Positions 60,201 to 64,000 of a DNA stretch of 64,000 nt are shown piece by piece (position 1 is the first letter of the stretch; the number at the start of each line of letters is the position of its first letter). The DNA lies in NCBI GenBank assembly GCA_964036155.1, contig OZ038423.1, forward strand, positions 67,595,249 through 67,659,248. The letters are read 5' to 3'. This stretch comes from Diploscapter coronatus. Taxonomy: Eukaryota; Nematoda; Chromadorea; Rhabditida; Rhabditidae. A model generated the notes under the pieces. That model was not told where the DNA came from, searched no databases, and saw nothing but the letters and a program-made list of their open reading frames with translations. The position numbers and the translations under genes were made by a program.

Positions 60201-63200
60201 GTTCTGAAACAAAAGTTGTTCGTCATGTCATTCTACGCAACATACTGGAAGGACATATTTTTCCAACGCCATTTACCCGTAAACCCAGTACGGGTGTATG
60301 AGGTAACTTCGGGTAATTTTTTACCGATAAAATTTATTTCTAAAAAAATTATTTTTACTTTCACTTTATTCTCACGCTCAAAACCTACAAAATAAAAAAA
60401 GAATCATGGAATTTGGTTTAGAATTATAAAAGTTCTGAATTTTTCAAATCAAACAAGGCAAAAATGAGTCATGACAACTCTTCGAAGAAGTGGCATTTCT
60501 TCGCTAGCGGGCAGTCTATAGAAGAATGGTCAGGTGTTTCAGAAACTAGAAGACTCAGGCTACTTTCCAATGTAAATAACTCACGGAACCTGAGGCTTTT
60601 TAAAAGATAGAAAATTAAAAAAAGCGAAAAATCAATATGACATTTTCTATATGTTTCACTATGTTCATCATAACTTCCTTATTCGGTATCATTTCGACGA
60701 GGTCTTTTCATAATCGTGTTCAGCTGGTCTCTGCGAGCATTTTGATATCAAATTTGAATTTTTCCCATGCCGAATAACGAAAATAGAATTTTATGGAACT
60801 ACCGTATGCGGACCTTCCGGAACATGTGGAACAAGTGGTCGGATTGAGTTTTAACCGTCATATTCGTAATTAGCGTGGTCGAAAACCCCCAGGGACAAAA
60901 AATCAGCTCGAAATTTGAGGATCGACTTCTTGGGTGCCACCCCATACTCGATTTTTATAAATAACTTCTTATATACAGTGCCGTCCATGTGTCTTGGAAC
61001 TTTCAGTTTTTTCGAAAAAACTGAAAGTTCCAAGACACATGGACGGCACTGTACTTCTTCAATAGTAATACCTGAAAATAGTTTGCAAAAGTATTCAGGT
61101 AGTCCGCCAACGCATCAAATGGACAGCCACCCCAATGGAACTGGTGCATCGTCAGCAGTCACCAGCTCAACTTCCAGCTCCTTATGTTCACATGCCTGAT
61201 CATAATAATCAGCACTACCAGCAACAGCAAGTCTATACGACGGTGTCTCCTCATGAACTTGCTAGACAGGTATAATTTTATCTGAGAAATATTCATTTTA
61301 TTTGATGATAACGAATAGATTTAGGAACAACAACGACAACGCGAAATCGCAATGCAAAATTACATGCGCCACCGGACGATGCCCACACAACCACCAACTA
61401 GAATGAGACGGCCTGAGGTATGAAAATAATATTTTCCCTCAGCTCATATGTTTCGAATTATAACAAGTAAACTTGCCATTTTATCAAAACGATTTTGACG
61501 TAATTTGGAATAGGTGCATGATTTCAATGATTTTAAAGCAACAATGAAACTAGGCAAAACTCCATCTGTCTATGATAAAGAACGATTAAGATGTGCTTTA
61601 GGTAATCACGACCGTCAGTCCGCCTCTTCCCCCATATCATCAAGCTCAGCCATCGTTCAATCAGGCGTATCAATACACTCGCCCCACGATACCGACCATG
61701 CAGATTCCTAGACGACCTCAACAAACTCAACATCAACAACAGAACAGGTTAGTTTAGATTTTTAAAATTTTATTTTATTTCGTTATTTTGCCTTGTTTTT
61801 AGTGAATTTTTCCGAAAAAATAGATCAAAACTTATTTAGAAAACGAGGAAAAAACGAAATAATATAAAACTAAATTTTCTGTCTGTAATGATGTCCTAAT
61901 TATCGATAATTATTGATAATAATTGCCAATATATCGAATGAAAACTGATAAAATTGTATTAGAGTGAAAATTCCGTTTGAATAATGGCTTTTAATGCATG
62001 CCGCGACGCGAGGAGGGAGCGTGCTGTTCACAAGTCATAGACGCAGAATGGCATATGCAAGGTTCATCTCGGGGACAATGGAGAGTAGTTTGACGGGGAA
62101 ATTATGAAGGAATTAATCAAATTAAAGCTTCTAGGAAAAAAATCAATAAATTACCGTAAAACTTCCAATAGAAGTTCGGGGGCTTCTAATTTCAATATCC
62201 CATCGGAAGGGGCCTCAATTAGAGGTTTTATGGTGTGCTAATTTTAGGAAATACCCTCCTCATCAGCAGGTTCACCCCGCGGTTCAGCCAGCTCAAGTGC
62301 GCACAACTCCTAGACCCGCACCGACTGCGAAAATCCATATTCCGAACCATTTCAGGTACCAAATTCATTAGCAAATTAAGCCTATAACTTACATGAACAC
62401 CTAGGTAAAACGTGTGAAATCTATGGCATTATTACATGAGATTAAATTGAGTTTTTATTTGAAAAAATAGGAATATGATTACAGGGAGCAGCAAATCGTG
62501 ACAAGACCACCTCCTGTTGTAGGTTTATTGAAGCTTGACGACATAGCGCACATATAACGATGACATTAAAATCGACTTTGAGGATGATTCTTGATAAGAT
62601 TTGCAACATGTGTTTATTTTAAATTTAATGATCCCTTCAAAAGTTTTAAGATTGTAGTATTTCGCAAAAATTCAGGTTCCTGCAACACCAGTTTACCAAC
62701 CCCCTCCTAAAACAACTGTTATGGTAAAACAAGCTGAGCCTATGGAGTTCTATCGGTAAATAGGAATTTCTATGAGTTTGGTTATGGAAATGCTTTCTTC
62801 CCAGGATAGGTTCGAAAAGACACTCCCGTTAATGTCTAGTGATTGCCCAATTCTTTTTCTTGTGACGCGGCAGAGACTCACTGTCAGGGCTTGAATTCTC
62901 GTAAATTTGAGGTTCACCCTCAAGAAGCATACACTTGATCGCGCGTGGAAATGAAGGATTTATTATCGAACTCTGGAGAAGTGAAGCGAGATCAAATGTG
63001 AGATCGCGGGTATTTATGAATTTTGGACTACATAAGTAATATGCGAATTGGGCATCACTGCATATCGCGCGTTGTGTTGTGAGTCCCGTTCTAGCTTATA
63101 GCTGAGTTTTTATTCTTCAATTAATACGTTCAAAATAGTAAAATATTCAGGCAACAACAGAGAAACCAAAATCGTAACAGAAATAATCGGTATTGAATTT

Positions 63201-64000
63201 GGATGATATCGACTTTTATTTCATCCCTATCCCCAAAATCAAATAACCATGAAACTAACAATTCGAATCGTAGTTAGATAGATCGAAACTAATTTTAATC
63301 GTCATATCCTTTATCTTAAAGATTTTTCTTCTACTCACGTCAGATCATTAAATATTTTCAACGTCAATGATATGATGATAAAAACCGCTGAAACGTAACA
63401 AATTAAGGACACTGTCACGTTTCATCGAAGTTTAGAAAATTTGTATCAAAGGAAAAATTCAGGCCCCTTGTCGAACAACTAACGACAGAATCCCCGTTGA
63501 GTTTGGAAGACATCATCGAAATGGGCGAGAAAAACTACGATGATTACGAAGACACGATGGACGATTCGCAGGACTATGGGAATGAGCGAAATGTGAGAAC
63601 TCGCTACAAATTTTATGAATTTGAAAGTTTTTTCTGAATTTTTAAAATAATGTTTTTAATTGTCAATTTGATTCATATGCGAGATAATTCGCTAGTTGAG
63701 TAGTCATATTTTCACAGTAGAAGTTTTAAAAACTTTTGAAACACGAAATACCATTGCTAGAAAACAAAATACTTCATGTCATATATGAAGTACGAAGAGG
63801 AATCGAAACAAGTAACATTTTTTATTCGAGTGTCCACAAAATCATGAAAAATATTAAATTTTCAGCGACAATCCCAACAAACCCGACAGAGTTCTCGACA
63901 ACCCGTTCATCAACCTCAAACCCAACCTGCAACTCGACCTCCGCCAAGACAGGATACATATCAGCGACAGCAGCAGCAACAACAACGACAACAACAAAGA
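57290..64000 (+). CDS. Gln/Pro/Asn-rich low-complexity protein, 3' end beyond the window
   Basis: Fifteen exons fit in frame: 57290-57516, 57653-57740, 58054-58193, 58271-58334 (start uncertain, 58263 or 58271), 58530-58601, 58644-58793, 61099-61269, 61325-61417, 61602-61747, 62248-62355, 62485-62518, 62676-62755, 63151-63189, 63463-63592 and 63866 to the window end, about 559 residues so far. No signal peptide or start codon is evident at 57290, so this is probably a continuation of the Kunitz gene upstream. Composition is dominated by Gln, Pro, Asn, His and Arg. A short helical, charged segment lies in exon 58644-58793 (LDEYKHHFEEHREKLKRQLE) and an acidic patch in 63463-63592 (NYDDYEDTMDDSQDY). 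Poly-Gln begins at the right edge. No catalytic domain recognised. Confidence 0.65.
58947..60973. mobile_element. Large (2-kb) fold-back element in an intron
   Basis: Arms of roughly 1 kb are inverted copies. For example 59030-59280 matches the reverse complement of 60660-60900, 59335-59550 matches 60390-60605, and 59650-59720 matches 60240-60310. Divergence is moderate and no transposase frame is visible. The centre (about 59830-60120) is related to the fold-back element at 163-967. It lies in the 2.3-kb intron between exons 58644-58793 and 61099-61269 and would give a very long hairpin if transcribed. Confidence 0.8.
60974..61053. mobile_element. Perfect 80-bp palindrome, Tc1-like miniature element
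   Basis: Bases 60974-61013 are the exact reverse complement of 61014-61053, with no mismatch and no loop. Ends are TA-CAGTGCCGTCC... and ...GGACGGCACTG-TA: a TA dinucleotide flanking a CAGT-type terminus, as in Tc1-like elements. It abuts the right edge of the large fold-back element. Confidence 0.85.
62150..62237. repeat. Small palindromic repeat in an intron
   Basis: The left end (accgtaaaacttcca) is an imperfect inverted copy of the right end (gaggttttatggt), with internal complementary 'cttctaat/attaga' words. Probably a short MITE, ending just before the acceptor at 62247. Confidence 0.45.
62839..63060. repeat. Possible MITE in an intron
   Basis: The ends are inverted: agtgattgcccaattc (left) and gaattgggcatcact (right), enclosing about 220 bp of slightly GC-richer, non-coding sequence in the intron 62756-63150. 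Confidence 0.5.

Noticed and set aside
60851..61199. Open frames across the 80-bp palindrome on both strands
   Set aside because: They exist only because the palindrome and fold-back arm lack stops by chance. No family motif, and they lie inside an intron.
1..64000. CRISPR arrays, bacterial operons, phage or viral genes
   Set aside because: None seen. Intron structure, splice sites and gene families are eukaryotic throughout; no spacer-repeat array, ribosome binding sites or viral replication or coat genes were found.

Overview
This window looks like nuclear DNA from a nematode, probably a rhabditid. It is AT-rich, and its genes are broken into many small exons by short introns with TTTCAG-type 3' splice sites. 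Several start codons sit directly behind an intron-like 'tttcag', which is the signature of spliced-leader trans-splicing. The gene content also fits: secreted Kunitz and lustrin-type proteins, a giant multi-domain serine carboxypeptidase, and a mariner transposon. Exon models were built by hand from splice consensus, reading frame and family similarity. Total lengths close in frame, but individual boundaries may be off by a base or choose the wrong alternative site.

Layout. At 0.16-0.97 kb there is a fold-back repeat. At 1.7-15.1 kb (+) a single gene of about 44 exons encodes four tandem S10 serine carboxypeptidase domains, each with an intact Ser-Asp-His triad, and ends in a hydrophobic tail. 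At 16.06-16.65 kb there is a decayed four-helix membrane-protein gene. At 17.1-25.1 kb (+) lies an insulin-degrading-enzyme-type M16 protease with a mitochondrial-like leader. At 27.4-28.5 kb (-) is a small four-pass membrane protein. The stretch 28.5-34.2 kb is gene-poor, with strongly strand-asymmetric low-complexity sequence. At 34.25-37.4 kb (+) is an MPPED-type metallophosphoesterase with a large inverted tRNA-like repeat in one intron.

From 38.5 to 43.8 kb there is a cluster of three secreted Kunitz genes (two on -, one on +), two of which contain Kunitz domains lacking one specific disulfide. They are followed by an F-box/kelch gene (45.0-46.3 kb, +), an intronless secreted dicysteine-repeat (galaxin-like) protein (47.0-48.4 kb, +), a MITE, and a U2 snRNA gene (49.6-49.8 kb, -) with an altered branch-point-recognition sequence. 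After about 2.8 kb without recognisable genes, a gene with two Kunitz domains begins at 52.6 kb. A frameshifted mariner element sits in one of its introns. Its reading frame meets a TGA exactly at an exon end, while further in-frame Gln/Pro-rich exons continue to the end of the window. One of those later introns carries a 2-kb fold-back element plus a perfect 80-bp palindrome.

The host genes are not an operon or a pathway. Most encode secreted or extracellular-matrix products (carboxypeptidase, Kunitz/lustrin, dicysteine repeats, Gln-rich protein), with a few housekeeping-type intracellular enzymes (IDE, metallophosphoesterase, F-box protein) between them. The unusual items are the four-domain carboxypeptidase, the paired cysteine losses in the Kunitz cluster, the higher-order dicysteine repeats, the U2 variant, the exon-end TGA, and several palindromic elements.
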